A stretch of 64,000 bases of DNA from Monoplex corrugatus (GCA_030674185.1 CM060314.1:24785891-24849890); one strand, 5' to 3'; positions 1 to 11,298 are shown, counted from the stretch's first letter. The notes: a model not told the origin generated them from the letters alone. Program-made: numbers and translations.

Positions 1-1195
1 TGTTGGCCTACTATATGTCACGGTACAAAATTATTAGCCTTTATATGACACAATTGTTAGCCTATTTCACGTCACAGATTGTCAGCTACTATATGTCACA
101 GAATTGTTAGTCTACTCCATGTCACAGAATTGTTAGCCTACTACATGTCACAGAATTGTTAGCTGTTTGTGTCACAGAATTGTTAGCCCACTAAATATCA
201 CAGAATTGTTGGCCTATTTCACGTACACACATGGTTAGTCTACTGCATGTTACAGAATTGACAGCCTGCTGTATGTCACAGAATTGTTAGCCAAATTTCG
301 TGTCACAGAGCTATTAGCCCACTAAATGTAACAGAATTGTTAGCCTACTATATGTCACAGAATTGTTAGTTTACTACATGTCACAGAATTGGTAGCCCGC
401 TTCATGTCAACATTGTTAGCCAAACTTCATATCAGAGAATTTGTTAGCATACTTCATATCACAGAATTGTTGGCCAAACTTCATACCACAATATTGTTAG
501 CCTACTTCATGTCACAGAAGTGTTAACCTACTTCATATCACAGAATTGTTGGCCAAACTTCATATCACAGAATTGTTAGCCTACTTCATATCACAGAATT
601 GTTTGCCAAACTTCATGTCACAGAATTGTTTCCAAACTTCATGTCACAGAATCATTGGCCAAACTTCATGTCACAGAATCATTGGCCAAATTTCATGTCA
701 CAGAATCATTGGCCAAACTTCATGTCACAGAATCATTGGCCAAAGTTCATGTCACAGAATCATTGGCCAAACTTCATGTCACAGAATTGTTGGCCAAACT
801 TCATGTCACAGAATCATTTGGCCAAACTTCATGTCACAGAATCATTGGCCAAATTTCATGTCACAGAATCATTGGCCAAACTTCATGTCACAGAATCATT
901 GGCCAAACTTCATGTCACAGAATGTTGGCCAATCTTTATGACACAGAATTGTTAGCCAAACTTTATGACACAGAATTGTTAACCAAAATTCATGACATAG
1001 AGTTGTTAGCCAAACTTCATATGTTACAGAATTGTTGGTCAAATGTCATGTCAAAGAATCATAACCCAAAGTTCATGTTACAGAAGTGTCAGCCTAATCT
1101 ATATCACAAAATGTTTGCTAAATTTCATGACACACAATTTGTAGCCAAGTTTCATGTTACAGAACTGCAGACCAACTGTGGGATGGCGCGGCGAA
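1..1195. repeat. 26-27 bp minisatellite
   Basis: About 45 imperfect tandem units built on GTCACAGAATTGTTAGCC followed by a short variable linker. Units are about 26 bp on the left. At about 600-920 they become a homogeneous 27-bp form with CATTGGCCAAACTTCAT. Homogeneity is highest in the middle and decays at both ends, as expected of unequal exchange. The array runs off the left edge of the window. The 27-bp period creates long spurious open frames. Confidence 0.95.
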
Positions 1196-2369
1196 AGCAT
1201 CGTTAGTGTAAAACATTCATTGCAGTGATCAATTATTTATTACGAAAACAAGCTCAGCGAAGGCACTTGGCCCTGTTCCACCCAGTGACTGTAACATCAC
1301 ACGTTATAGGAAATCGTGCGAAAGAGCATTCCTGGTGTGAAAATGTCGAAGTGATATTTTGTTTGAAACCACAAGAGATCCAGCCCAGCATGCACAGACA
1401 CAGCATTCCTGGCAGCTGGAGTGGCATATAGCTACCATAACCTATCCATGCATCTGGTTCCAGAGTGTGGTATGGATTGGTAATTTCGCCATTAGACACC
1501 TACTGACCCACTGGGGTAAAAATCGTCAGTGAGAAAATGTCACTGACGGGACATAACCAGGAATAAAACAAAACCAGAATTCTGGAAGTCTTCTGTTTTA
1601 TGGCATCATTGTTAAAGTGTGTTGTTGTTGTTTTTCTCAGAGACAGTATTAAGAGCGTGGCAATGCCATTGAATTGATCTCTGTCAAAATGTCGAATTAA
1701 GCAGTCAGTCAAGGCAGCAGCATTGTTTGTGTGGGACACAGACTGAGAATGTACATGTATGAGTGAGGTCTGTGGACAAAAAGCATCAAGTTTTCAAAAC
1801 TGCTGACTTCTGTAAGTGAATAACACCTCCATTCATCAAATCAAAGAGGTACATTTTTAGCGTGGAACGAACAAAACAGCTTGACGATAACACTGGTGAT
1901 GTTAGACTCTCCCGTTGAGCCGACTGATGAGTAGACGTGTTGGTCCTGTATCGTCTGCTGTGCATCTTCATTTGTGTTACAAGACCGATCCTGGAGATAC
2001 ACGTTTTTCAACAGTCACTGCATTGGAAGGAGTCTTGTGGCCTTGCGTGATTCTTCTGCCGGTCACTCTTCTGTTACTGGAACAACACTTGTTCTACAAA
2101 TAGATAATCTGAGCACATAACTTTCACAACAGTAACTGACCTTTAGTGTGCGAGGTCTTTGGTAAGACTTTAAACTTGAAGTTCATAAGAAAAATAATAA
2201 GAAATGAAGCAGCCTACTCTAGGACTAAGGGCAGATTTGCATCCCTCTTCAGTTTTACCCCAGGATTTTTATTCGCCACCCAATGGACCACCTGAGTCTC
2301 TCTCCACCCGCTGTGGGGGCACTTCGTCTGCGGTAGGTGTTTGTTTCTGATCTCTTCACATTGTTGTTT
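1196..2369. other. No gene seen
   Basis: Unique-looking sequence with no recognisable coding exon, RNA gene or repeat family. It may be upstream intergenic DNA or the long first intron of the POU4 gene, whose exon 1 I could not find in the window. Confidence 0.5.
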
Positions 2370-2545
2370 GCTTGTGTGGTGTGGTGTGGTGTGGTGTGGT
2401 ATGCTGTAGTGTGGTCAGATGTGGTGTGGTATGGTGTGGTTTGGTTTGGTGTGGTATGGTGTGGTCTGGTCTGTTGTGGTGTGGTATGGTTTGGTGTGGC
2501 GTGGTGTGGTGTGGTGTGGCGTGGTGTGGTGTGGTATGATGTTGG
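2370..2545. repeat. (GTGGT)n pentanucleotide array
   Basis: Degenerate tandem GTGGT with TATGG and TTTGG variants. It is strongly purine/pyrimidine biased, G and T on the + strand. The open frames through it on both strands are repeat artefacts. Confidence 0.9.
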
Positions 2546-4234
2546 GATGGTGCAAATGGTAGTAATGCTGGCGATGCTGGTGGTGGTATGTGTCGTTGTT
2601 GTTGATCAAAGGACAAGTGGATGGGTTTGGAAGCAGAAAGTGCTCAACTGATGAATACATGCCGAATCTGGGTTTACGGTCGATTCCAAAACATTGTAAG
2701 AAATTGGTAGTGTGATTTACACAAGACTTAAAAGACTGCGAATCTATCAATTACTCGGAATTTTTTTTCTGAAGTCAAAGTACTGTTAAAAATTTGGTCG
2801 AAAAGCATCAGTTCTCCTCTTTGACGAACAGCGTTGCTAAAATCCTTAGTTTTGTCTCAGTAAACTCGTGCAGTATGAATGTTACTGGCTGACCCACCTG
2901 ATGCTTTTATTACAGAACGTTAAAGACTATGTTGATAATTTCTGTAGAATGGAAAAGAAAACAAGAGTAATAGGAAGGCAGCGGCCAAGAACGTTAAAAA
3001 AACGAAGACTTGAAAACATATAGTTTAGCGCTAAACTCACTTAGATAAAGAAGCTGAGGAATACAAGCCACTAATGTAAAAACGTTTGTGTAAGCATGTA
3101 TCCTTTTTTTAATTTGTTTAGAGCGTTGTGGTCCAAGTTTCATAAATACAAAGAAGAGGAACAGTCTGTTTAGAAGATGGATAGGTCCAGGCATTTGAAC
3201 AATTATGTCATGAAATAGAACCCAACACATTCTCTTGAAATGCTTGCTGAACCTGTGCTTTTTGACGAAAATATGTTGATTGGCTGCATAATCATAACAC
3301 ATGCAAAATGTATTAAAAAAAGCATTGTTTGTTATACTGCATACTCATAAAAGATGGTGATCAATTCTTTGAACGAACAGAATCTTACATAGAATATGGT
3401 GTAAAGATAGACTTCATTGCCTTTTTTATATACATGTTATAAGTTTTTATGTGTATCACCCATTAAAAAACTAGATATAAAAATATACCAAAGAGGTTAA
3501 ACAACACATCATTGCGAAAAACTCTCGCGTTGAAATCCCTCTGCTCGATGCAAGAAGGCTCCAGACTCTACATATTTACATATAGAAACACAATTAAACA
3601 ACAGTGTAGAAATAACTTATTTTTTCTGCTCTTTTTTTTTAAATGTTTTCTTTTTTTTTTTTTTCTTTCTTTCTTTTTTTAAGTACACAAATCAAGGACA
3701 CGAAGGTAAACTGATTTCAAGTTCGGATTGTCCAAGAATCTTTGCAAGGAGTATCGTTTTGAACAAAATGAAGAAATTGTCAAAAATAATCTGTGTAGTT
3801 TCTGTTGGGCACATTTGGATAGCACAGTACTTTTTTTGGAGGTGCCATAATGTAATGCACTTTTGGCAAAATTTTGAAAAATCGTTGAACGAAAGTCGTC
3901 CTCTTTCGTCTAACATGAAACTCAATGAAAAATGGTTTTGTTTGGAGCAGATTTTGGATTCAAGACAGACACAGTTCATGACTTCATAATGATGTTTGTT
4001 AAAATATTGTCTATAATGTAAGTTACCTTCTTTTTAACCAAAAATTTCTGCGTCCAAAAGAGCTGAAATATAGATATACAAATTGAAAAAAAAAAAGTAA
4101 ATTGTATAACTATATTAAACTTTACGTAGATTGATTATTTTACTCTGCAATTTTTTTTTGTCATAGTGGACATGTGAAACTCGGCTTATTCTTCCCTTTG
4201 AGACCGGGTCGCCGCAGTGCAGCACTACTTTTTT
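2546..4234. other. AT-rich sequence without a gene
   Basis: AT-rich DNA with poly-T stretches at about 3625-3680. Short open frames here have no recognisable domain or codon signature. Nothing else is seen. Confidence 0.5.
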
Positions 4235-4580
4235 GTTATTGTTGTTGACAAAGGTTTAAGAAAGGCACGAAGGCTAATCGGCCTTCAGGGGGAGGGACCT
4301 GGGAAAGCAACTTATCTCTCCAATGTTCCATAGCAGGGCAGCTGGGCGAAAACCCTGCTCTTCACGATTTTCAACTGCCGTGGGATCTTAGCGTGCGCGG
4401 GCCAGAAGTCAACGGATCGACTCGTTTTTTGTCCCCTTTCAAAGGACTAGACATTCAGCTCGATTTTCTGATCAAACTGAGGAGAAAGGTCCGAGACCTC
4501 AACCGGAAACGAACCCTGGAACCTCGAGTTTAGTGATTGGCAGGCAAACATCTGAATCATTCTGCCACCTCTTCTCCTTG
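4235..4580 (-). mobile_element. tRNA-derived SINE (family 'SINE-B'), minus orientation
   Basis: This is the reverse complement of the element at 13212-13560. The tRNA-like head lies at the right end (about 4500-4580): on the minus strand it reads GAGAAGAGGTGGCAGAATGA, an A-box-like segment, and then GTTCCAGGGTTCG, a B-box-like segment. The shared body follows, with the CCCACGGCA and GGACAAAAAACGAGT blocks. Two copies in opposite orientation at unrelated loci, each with internal pol III-type boxes, support a SINE. The tail-side end is approximate. Confidence 0.8.
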
Positions 4581-5095
4581 ATTCCTCCATAGCACATTAA
4601 ACAATATATGGCTCTTCTTTACGTATTGTATCGAATTTGTTAGTAGCAATATTAATGTAAGGTGTCTCTTTGTTTTATGCCTCACTCTGACAACTACATG
4701 CATAATGTTGACTTTAATAATGCCATAACTGATCAGTAACTCTATATTTTGCCCCTTCATCTATTTTTTTTTATGTATTTCTTTATTCCTTCTCTTTTAC
4801 ATTTTTTATTTTTCTGTTAAATTACATGTGTTTGATGCCATATGATAACTGACATTGTGCACTATAAAGAAAAATTCAAAACAACTTAAGAAAACATTTT
4901 GGTATGATCGTTACTTCCAAATCACAGAGCCGTCATGTAATGATAATATTACACATACAGACTAAAGATACACATGTTTACACATATTCATCACTTTACT
5001 CAACTTTTTATGTAATAATAAATAACATGATGACTGTGCATATATGCAAAATTATATATCAAGACCACACTACTACACACTCATACACAAGACTC
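4581..5095. other. No gene seen
   Basis: AT-rich sequence between the SINE and the microsatellite block. No coding or RNA feature is recognised. Confidence 0.5.
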
Positions 5096-5097
5096 GT

Positions 5098-5135
5098 TTG
5101 TGTATGTGTGTGTCTGTTAGTCTCTGTGTGTGTAT

Positions 5136-5175
<40 letters not shown>

Positions 5176-5223
5176 TGTGTTGTGTGTGTGTGTGTGTGTG
5201 TGTGTGTGGCGCGCGCGTGCTCT

Positions 5224-5275
<52 letters not shown>
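5098..5275. repeat. (GT)n then (CT)n microsatellites
   Basis: About 110 bp of interrupted GT repeat, a short GCGCGCG alternation at 5209-5216, then about 55 bp of CT repeat. It lies about 500 bp upstream of the POU4 exon, so presumably in its intron. Confidence 0.95.
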
Positions 5276-5317
5276 ATCGGGCGCATACGCATAAAGAAGC
5301 TCACGTCAAGAAAGATG

Positions 5318-5443
5318 AAACTTTGGTTGGTTGTTGGTTGGTTGGTTGGTTGGTTGGTTGGTTGTTGGTTGGTTGGTTGGTGGTTGGTTGGCTTGGCTGG
5401 TTGGTTGATTGGCTGGTTGGCTGGTTGGTTGATTGGTTGGTTT
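5318..5443. repeat. (GGTT)n tetranucleotide array
   Basis: Tandem TGGT/GGTT with GGCT and GATT variants over about 125 bp. Confidence 0.9.
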
Positions 5444-5609
5444 CGTTCTTGGGCTGCTGTCCTATGTGCACTCAAATAACGAGTAGATGTTTTCGTGTGT
5501 GGCCTTTTTTTTACCCCACCATTAAGGCAGCCATACGTGTTCTCGGGCGTAACACTTTCATTACAGAATTTCAACAAGAAGAAAACTTGTGTCGATTGTT
5601 TAAAGGATA

Positions 5610-5690
5610 TTTGAGAGAGAGAAAGAGACAGACAGACAGGACAGACAGGACAGACAGACAGAAGGAGTCAGAGGTAGAGAGACAAGAGAG
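5610..5690. repeat. (GACA)n and purine-rich repeat
   Basis: GAGA followed by GACA/GACAG repeats, ending about 100 bp before the POU4 exon, in the presumed intron. Confidence 0.85.
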
Positions 5691-5793
5691 GAAGAACGGG
5701 TCGATCTAAGTAATTTTAACAAATAGAGAGGCAGGGTCAGTGAAAGAACCAGTGCAAGTAGTTAAGTGTGTTCTCTGTCTGTCTTTGTTTCAG

Positions 5794-6810
5794 GGCAGCT
5801 TGTTTTGTGACCTTGACGACGGAGTGCTGGCACGTGGAGAGTCCATGGGGATGGTGGAGATGGACAGGTCCAGCCCTGGACACCAGCCCCTGAAACCGGA
5901 AGACATGTATGGCCACGCTACTGATTTCAACATGGGAGGTCCAGGGGATTTCTCCAGATCCCAGATGCCTTCCATCGGGCATCACCATCATCACTCTGCC
6001 TTCAGCCACGGAGGGGATTCCTTGTACCAGTCCATGACGCCCGTGAGTTCTGCTGGTATGTGTCCGGTGACGTCCATGGCGGAGCATCAGCATCAACATC
6101 ATCATCTTCACAACGCGATGGTGTCTTCGTCAGCTGCCCATGGGCTTAACGCTTATTCCACAGAAGGACATCATCAGATCTACTCCACTATGTACTCTCC
6201 TTCCCACCCTGTTGTTGTCAACTCCCATTTCCCCTTGTCAGGACCTTACCACTCACCGGGTATGCAGTCGCTCACCAACTACCATCCTCATCTTCACCCT
6301 CACCCGTCTCATCATCTGCACGAAAACGACTGCGATCCTCTAGAACTGGAAAGATTCGCAGAGAGATTCAAACAGAGGAGGATCAAACTCGGGGTCACAC
6401 AAGCTGATGTGGGATCTGCGTTAGCTGAGCTGAAAATCCCCGGCGTGGGATCCCTCTCGCAGTCCACCATCTGCCGATTCGAGTCCCTGACGCTGAGCCA
6501 CAACAACATGATCGCCCTGAAGCCTATCCTGCTGGCTTGGCTGGAGGAGGCGGAACAGCAAGCGTACGAGCGGAAGATGCAGCAGGAAGTGTTCGATGAC
6601 AAGAAGAGGAAGAGGACGTCCATAGCGGCGCCCGAGAAGAGGAGTCTGGAGGCTTACTTCGCCATTCAGCCTCGCCCCTCGGGTGAAAAGATCGCTCAGA
6701 TCGCTGAGAAGCTGGGTCTGAGGAAGAATGTGGTCAGAGTGTGGTTCTGCAACCAGCGTCAGAAACAGAAACGGATGAAGTTCTCAGCGACTGCCATGGG
6801 TCATCATTGA
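5794..6810 (+). CDS. POU4: POU class 4 (Brn-3) transcription factor, terminal exon
   Basis: A sequence-specific nuclear transcription factor of the POU-IV class. In animals this class specifies sensory neurons and mechanoreceptors and binds octamer-like AT-rich sites. A pyrimidine tract and CAG at 5791-5793 form the splice acceptor, so the open frame upstream of 5794 is intron. The exon encodes 338 residues to TGA at 6808-6810. It opens with GSLFCDLDDGVLARGE, matching the start of the second exon of vertebrate Brn-3. His-rich runs follow at residues about 63-67 and 96-103. The POU-specific domain (residues about 179-255) starts DCDPLELERFAERFKQRR and contains TICRFESLTLSHNNM. A 14-residue linker leads to the homeodomain (about 270-329), which opens KKRKRTSIAAPEKRS and has helix 3 RVWFCNQRQKQKR. 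The KRTSIAAPEKRS block and the two-exon layout mark class 4 rather than other POU classes. Exon 1, with the N-terminal POU-IV box, is missing and presumably lies left of the window. I cannot assign orthology to a particular vertebrate paralogue; invertebrates usually have one gene. Confidence 0.96.
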   Translation, partial: GSLFCDLDDGVLARGESMGMVEMDRSSPGHQPLKPEDMYGHATDFNMGGPGDFSRSQMPSIGHHHHHSAFSHGGDSLYQSMTPVSSAGMCPVTSMAEHQHQHHHLHNAMVSSSAAHGLNAYSTEGHHQIYSTMYSPSHPVVVNSHFPLSGPYHSPGMQSLTNYHPHLHPHPSHHLHENDCDPLELERFAERFKQRRIKLGVTQADVGSALAELKIPGVGSLSQSTICRFESLTLSHNNMIALKPILLAWLEEAEQQAYERKMQQEVFDDKKRKRTSIAAPEKRSLEAYFAIQPRPSGEKIAQIAEKLGLRKNVVRVWFCNQRQKQKRMKFSATAMGHH

Positions 6811-7371
6811 CCTTTGTTTACATTGTAACTTTGCATATGCATGATGCTGTCTTCAGGTGGAAGTCTGATGATATTCTCAAGACTGTGCGCTCTTTACTGT
6901 AGATTTATGTTGACGTTTCATTACTAAAATCTACATGACGGGTGCTGACTGGATTATCTGATGAAGTTTTTAATGAATGTGTGCTTTATGTTGCTAACCT
7001 GCGTTCACATTATATTACCAGATAGGAAATGTCTTTTTGTATCCCCCATCTCCTCCACCGCTCTTGTACTGTTCACTACCCCCATGTTCATCATTTCGGC
7101 TGTCCATTCACCCCTTCAAAGCCACATAAACAACAGAGATCCCTATGAGAGCAAAGCATGAAAGGCCACAGAATTTGGGACAATGTGTTAAATGCTATGA
7201 GATGAAATGGGGTGCTAGTGATGATGTCATAGAGTTAAGTTCCGGATTGATATTGTCTGATAGGGCTGCCTTTGACGCTTCCTTTTGTAATGCACCATGG
7301 TGTCAACTACGCCCCAAGACAGATCTGAAATTATACTCAAAGCAACAGTCATGAAATTCACAACGTGTGTT
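6811..7371 (+). other. Probable POU4 3' untranslated region and flank
   Basis: Unique sequence following the POU4 stop codon. No canonical AATAAA was seen, so the transcript end is not fixed. Short open frames here lack recognisable domains. Confidence 0.4.
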
Positions 7372-7640
7372 ATCCATTACTGACCCAATTAGTGTCTGGT
7401 ATCCATTCCTGAGCCAATTAGTGTCTGTATCATTACTGAGCAATTAGTGTCTGGTATCCATTACTGACCCAATTAGTGTCTGCTATCCATTAGACCCAGT
7501 TAGTGTTGGTAGCCATTCCTGAGGCAATTAGTGTCTGGTATCCATTCCTGAGCCAATTAGTGTCTGGTATCCATTACTGACCCAATTAGTGTCTGCTATC
7601 CATTACTGACCCAGTTAGTTTCTACTGTCTATTACAGACC
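7372..7640. repeat. 29-bp minisatellite
   Basis: About nine tandem units of about 29 bp containing CCAATTAGTGTCTGGTATCC and CATTACTGAC or CATTCCTGAG variants. It lies roughly 560 bp after the POU4 stop. Confidence 0.92.
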
Positions 7641-7644
7641 CAAA

Positions 7645-7797
7645 CAATATATGTATATAAATATATATATACATATATATACATATATTATATGTATACA
7701 CATACAATATATGTACATGCAATATATATATGTATATTTATGTGTGTACATGTATATATATATTATATAAATATATATGTATGTGTTGTGTATATAT

Positions 7798-7879
<82 letters not shown>
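7645..7879. repeat. (TA)n-rich segment and (TG)n microsatellite
   Basis: About 155 bp of alternating TA with TATG variants, then about 78 bp of nearly pure TG. Confidence 0.95.
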
Positions 7880-7882
<3 letters not shown>

Positions 7883-8236
7883 TTACACACAAAATGACAA
7901 ACACAAGACAACATTCAGGCTGACTGCACTCTTTCATTGCCACCGTGTGTCTGGAATGGAAAGTGATGCTGCTGTCGCTGACATTTTTGCTGCCGCTATT
8001 CTGTCCACTTCGTGGGTCCACGTAGTAGAACCTGTTTCTCATTTACCTTCATATCTAATCTTGTTATCGGTGTGGTTGTTGAGGGGGACTGTTGGGACAC
8101 ACTGTTATGGCACTACCTGGACACGTCTGCCATTTTGGTCAAACAGATCCAAATGTAGTTTTCTTCGGTATGATAAGTATTACCACCTGTTTGAAAGAGA
8201 TCAGCAAACAGTTTTTTTTAAGATCATGACAAAATT
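7880..8236. other. No gene seen
   Basis: Unique sequence between two simple repeats. No coding or RNA feature is recognised. Confidence 0.5.
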
Positions 8237-8596
8237 AGATGGTGATGGTGGTGTTGTTGATGATGATGACGACGACGATGATGATTATGATGATGATGAC
8301 GACGACGATGACGACGACGATGGTGATGATGATGACGACGACGATGATGATGACGACGAAGATAACGACGATGATGATGATGATGACGACGACAACGACG
8401 ACAATGATGATGATGACGATAACGACGACGACGACAATGATGACGGTGATAATGACGACGACGATGATGATGATGATGACGACGACGACGACAATGATGA
8501 TGATGATTGACAATAACGATAACGACGACGACGACAATGATGACGGTGATAACGACGACGACGACGATAATGATGATGATGATGATGATGACGACA
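8237..8596. repeat. (GAT/GAC)n trinucleotide array
   Basis: About 360 bp of GATGAC-type repeat. It opens long frames of poly-Asp, poly-Met/Thr and, in reverse, poly-Ser or poly-Ile/Val. None continues into recognisable protein, so it is treated as simple repeat. Confidence 0.93.
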
Positions 8597-9104
8597 GCTC
8601 AGTCTGTCTGACTAGACAATGTATACACCCAGTTAAGGACTCAGTAGGATGTGGAACAGTGTCGGCTGTGGCTGAAAATGCCGATGTTTTTGAGTGGCAG
8701 TCCATGGCACAGCTGACGCACATGAAGGCTGATGGCTGTGGCTGGGTGGTTACTGCCACAAGCCTTCTGTTTCTCTCTTCTGTCCAACCGATGTCGGGTT
8801 CGTTTCTCCTCTGCATTGGTAATGCTTGTATGTGCACGTACAGCTTGTCGCCAGGCACAGCGATTTGTACCTGTCTCTTTCCAGACAGAATTTAATTATA
8901 CACACTAAAAAAGCATAATTAAAAAACAGTTTCAACTGATGGGTTGTAATGTAATGATAATCACGGAAATAAGTAAAAGGTTAAAACTGACTCGAAAAAC
9001 GAAAGTATAACTCCCACCCCCACTCCCGTCCTCATAGTAATTTTGAATGTGTATTGGTCTTTTTCCCATACCGTTCATAAAAAATAAAAAAATTCTCGGC
9101 ATGT
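8597..9104. other. No gene seen
   Basis: Unique sequence. An open frame extends a little beyond the trinucleotide array but has no recognisable domain. Confidence 0.5.
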
Positions 9105-9262
9105 TTACCCAATGAGCCTATAGCACGTTCAACTCTGGTGGAGCCTGCTAGGTCAGAAAAATCCCACCACCATATTTTTATGGGCTGATGGGGATTCGAA
9201 TCCACGATCTCTCAGTAAAGAATCTGCTGTGCTGGGCACTTCGCCGCAGTGACTGGTAACAA
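9105..9262 (-). mobile_element. SINE-C fragment (tRNA-like head), minus orientation
   Basis: Contains GGGGATTCGAATCC, the reverse complement of a pol III B box, followed by A-box-like sequence (CACTTCGCCGCAGTGACTGG). The preceding AATGAGCC..CAACTCTGG and AAAAATCCCAC blocks match the full copy at 23425-23742. Only the head and proximal body are present. Confidence 0.7.
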
Positions 9263-9299
9263 AGAAAACTTTAGAAGGTATGTACCTAAGCAGCTCTGT

Positions 9300-9328
9300 T
9301 GGTGGTGGTGGTGGTGGTGGTGGTGGTG
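9300..9328. repeat. (GGT)n microsatellite
   Basis: About nine perfect GGT units, followed by GTT and GCT triplets. Confidence 0.9.
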
Positions 9329-9429
9329 TTGCTGCTGCTTCTATCACTTTATGTTCTTTTCTTTGAAGGTAAGATACACAGATACACATGGCATTAACAT
9401 GTGACCAAGATTTTTCCAATGCTGGACGG

Positions 9430-9632
9430 GTACAATGCTTAGTATAAAAAGATGTAGGCTAGGTAAAACATAGGCTAGGTAAGACCTCAGAACCTGGCCA
9501 GCTCATAGGCAGATTATGTGCAGGCTTAAGGTCTGTGCCATGATCACCATCACACGGCACCTGTGACGTTGGTGCTTATGGAATTCATTCCGAGCGCGGA
9601 GACGTCATCTTGGGAAACTGAAACTGAAACTA
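9430..9632 (+). mobile_element. Interspersed repeat D, copy 1
   Basis: Shares GACCTCAGAACCTGGCCAG, GTGATCACCATCACA, GGAATTCATTCCGAGCGCGG, AGACGTCATCTT and a terminal AAACTGAAACTGAA with 13568-13832. A shorter match occurs at 16750-16842. The common end AAACTGAAACTGAA suggests a 3' terminus of a SINE or LINE. Its class is not established. Confidence 0.7.
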
Positions 9633-9862
9633 TCATACGACTCTTGTTTCTGCTATCATTGTCGGTTTCTGATATCATTGTCGTTGTTGTTTTGTTGTTC
9701 TTGTTCTGTTCTTGTTCTTGTTCTTAATGTTCTTGATGTTGTTTTTCTTCATTCTTGTATTGTTTCTTCTCTTGACAACCAGTAGGCCCACTGGTGCTTC
9801 TTACTGTTTGGATGTAGCCGTTACTTGGCGCAGATTGTCTCAATCGCTCGGTCTGATCTCTG

Positions 9863-10049
9863 TTTAATTCACCCTTTGACTCCCTCACCCTGTCCATTAG
9901 CATCTCGAATTGTCAACCATGCTAGCAAAACTAAACTTAACCTTTTGATTCCCTCACACTATTCACCAGGAAGCTGGTGGATAGGATGAAGGAATCAAAG
10001 GGTTAAAGTTTTGTAATTGGTGGATAGGATGCAGGAGTCAAAGGGTTAA
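9863..10049. mobile_element. TTAA palindromic MITE-like element, copy 1
   Basis: Ends in CCCTTTGACTCCC on the left and GGAGTCAAAGGGTTAA on the right, with internal inverted arms CACCAGGAAGCTGGTG in the centre. It is the same nested-inverted-repeat element as at 18559-18751. The left TTAA is separated from CCCTTTGA by a few bases, so that end is slightly rearranged. No coding capacity. Confidence 0.85.
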
Positions 10050-10160
10050 TGACTATTCAATTACGTATTCTTCTATTTCTTTTCTAAATATAGAACAAAA
10101 AGAATAAAATTGACTTTGTGTAGAGAATTCTGGTAATCATTTCGTTTATTACTCTCGTAT

Positions 10161-10304
10161 GCTTATGACGTGTGTATGTTTTGTTTATCAGTAGGAGGAT
10201 TTTGCGCCAACGCTGTCGACGTGAAAATATAATGACAATAATGATAATGATACTTTATTTTTTACAACCGAAGAAGTAATCAGCTAAAAGCTGCTTTTTT
10301 TGTG
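10161..10304 (+). repeat. Left copy of a ~140-bp direct repeat flanking a retrotransposon fragment
   Basis: GCTTATGACGTGTGTATG through AGCTAAAAGCTGCTTTTTT is repeated almost exactly at 11158-11298 (a few substitutions and small indels). The pair brackets the reverse-transcriptase fragment at 10305-11157. Confidence 0.93.
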
Positions 10305-10324
10305 AAGAACCACCATCTCTACAC

Positions 10325-11101
10325 TTGGAGACTACGACCTCAATACTGTTCCCCAAAGTTCAGTACTTGGGGTCCACCATAAGTGACAACCTCTTTCTGG
10401 ACGCTGTAATCGGCGCCATAATTGCAAAGGCCTCATCTGTTATGGCTAAACTGAACAAGCGGATCTGGTCCAACAGCAGTCTCACTGCGAACACCAAAAT
10501 GCAGGTGTACAGAGCATGTGTGTTGAGCACACTTCTCTACTCAAGTGAAGCCTGGACCACATACGCCAGCCAAGAAAAGAGGCTCAAACATTTTCCATCT
10601 CCGCTGCTTGCGACGCATCCTCGGCATCCAATGGCAAGACAAGGTGACAACACAGAGGTCCTCCGTCGTGCGGGCCTACAGACCATCTTTGCCCTTCTAA
10701 GCCAACGCCGACTACGCTGGCTTGGCCATGTGCGTCGAATAGAGGATGGACGCATACCAAAAGACGTTCTCTACGGCGAACTGGCAAACCGGAAGCGAAC
10801 TCCAGGACGCCCACAGCTACGCTTTGTAGACGCATGCAAAAGGGACCTTAGAAACTCAGGAATTGACCCAGGCTCTTGGGAGACTCTGGCGGAAGACAGG
10901 GCAGCGTGGCGGACAGCCGTTCAGCAAGGCGTTGTGAATGCGGAGAGGAGGAGAGCAGAAAGCGCAGATGAGAAAAGGGCTCTTCGCAAGCAACGTTCCA
11001 GAAACCAGACAATAGCGACTCAATTTGTATGTGGCAGATGTGACAGAGATTGCCACTCAAGAATCGGCCTGCACAGCCACAGCAGAAAGTGCACGTCATG
11101 A
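10325..11101 (+). pseudogene. Non-LTR retrotransposon ORF2, C-terminal fragment
   Basis: This is the 3' part of a reverse-transcriptase polyprotein. Visible are VQYLGSTIS, VYRACVLSTLLYSSEAWT, RRLRWLGHVRRIEDGRIPKD, YGELA..KRTPGRPQLRFVD and a C-terminal C2H2-like finger CGRCDRDCHSRIGLHSHSRKC (residues about 235-255 of the frame). The catalytic FADD/YADD core is absent, so the copy is 5'-truncated. At about 10580-10660 the reading is slipped: the expected FHLRCLRRILG..W segment appears in a neighbouring frame, so two compensating indels are present. The element type is common in molluscs and cnidarians; I cannot place its clade firmly (RTE-like is my best guess). Not functional. Confidence 0.88.
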
Positions 11102-11157
11102 CCACAACGCCTCCTGGTGCAGACTATCATCTCCTGAGATGTAAAGAGGCCGACGGT

Positions 11158-11298
11158 GCTTATGACGTGTGTATGTTTTGTTTATCAGTAGGAGGATTTT
11201 GCGCCAACGCTGGCGACGTGAAAATATAATGACAGTAATGATAATGATACTTTATTTTTTACAACGTAGAAGTAATCAGCTAAAAGCTGCTTTTTGTC
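11158..11298 (+). repeat. Right copy of the ~140-bp direct repeat
   Basis: Near-identical to 10161-10304. It starts exactly where the retrotransposon sequence ends, so it may be an unusually long target-site duplication or a local segmental duplication. Confidence 0.93.

Noticed and set aside
546..1206. Three overlapping open frames with repeated SCHRIIGQT-type peptides
   Set aside because: The 27-bp repeat length is a multiple of three and has no stops. The frames are by-products of the minisatellite with no start context or homology.
2337..2750. Open frames on both strands at the GTGGT repeat
   Set aside because: Val/Trp-rich and His/Pro/Thr-rich readings of a pentanucleotide repeat without domain signal.
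1..5700. Search for POU4 exon 1 (N-terminal POU-IV box) in the upstream DNA
   Set aside because: No ATG-led segment resembling the conserved N-terminus followed by a donor could be seen. Exon 1 is presumably left of the window.
5044..5709. 221-codon open frame before the POU4 exon
   Set aside because: It runs through GT, CT, GGTT and GACA microsatellites and lies upstream of the POU4 splice acceptor.
5740..5793. ATG at 5740 as the POU4 start codon
   Set aside because: The 18 codons before 5794 do not resemble POU4 proteins, and a strong acceptor (TCTGTCTTTGTTTCAG) sits at 5793. The true N-terminus must come from an upstream exon.
8235..8895. Poly-Asp, poly-Ser and Met/Thr-rich open frames
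   Set aside because: All are readings of a GAT/GAC trinucleotide array. No flanking domain or splice structure supports a protein.
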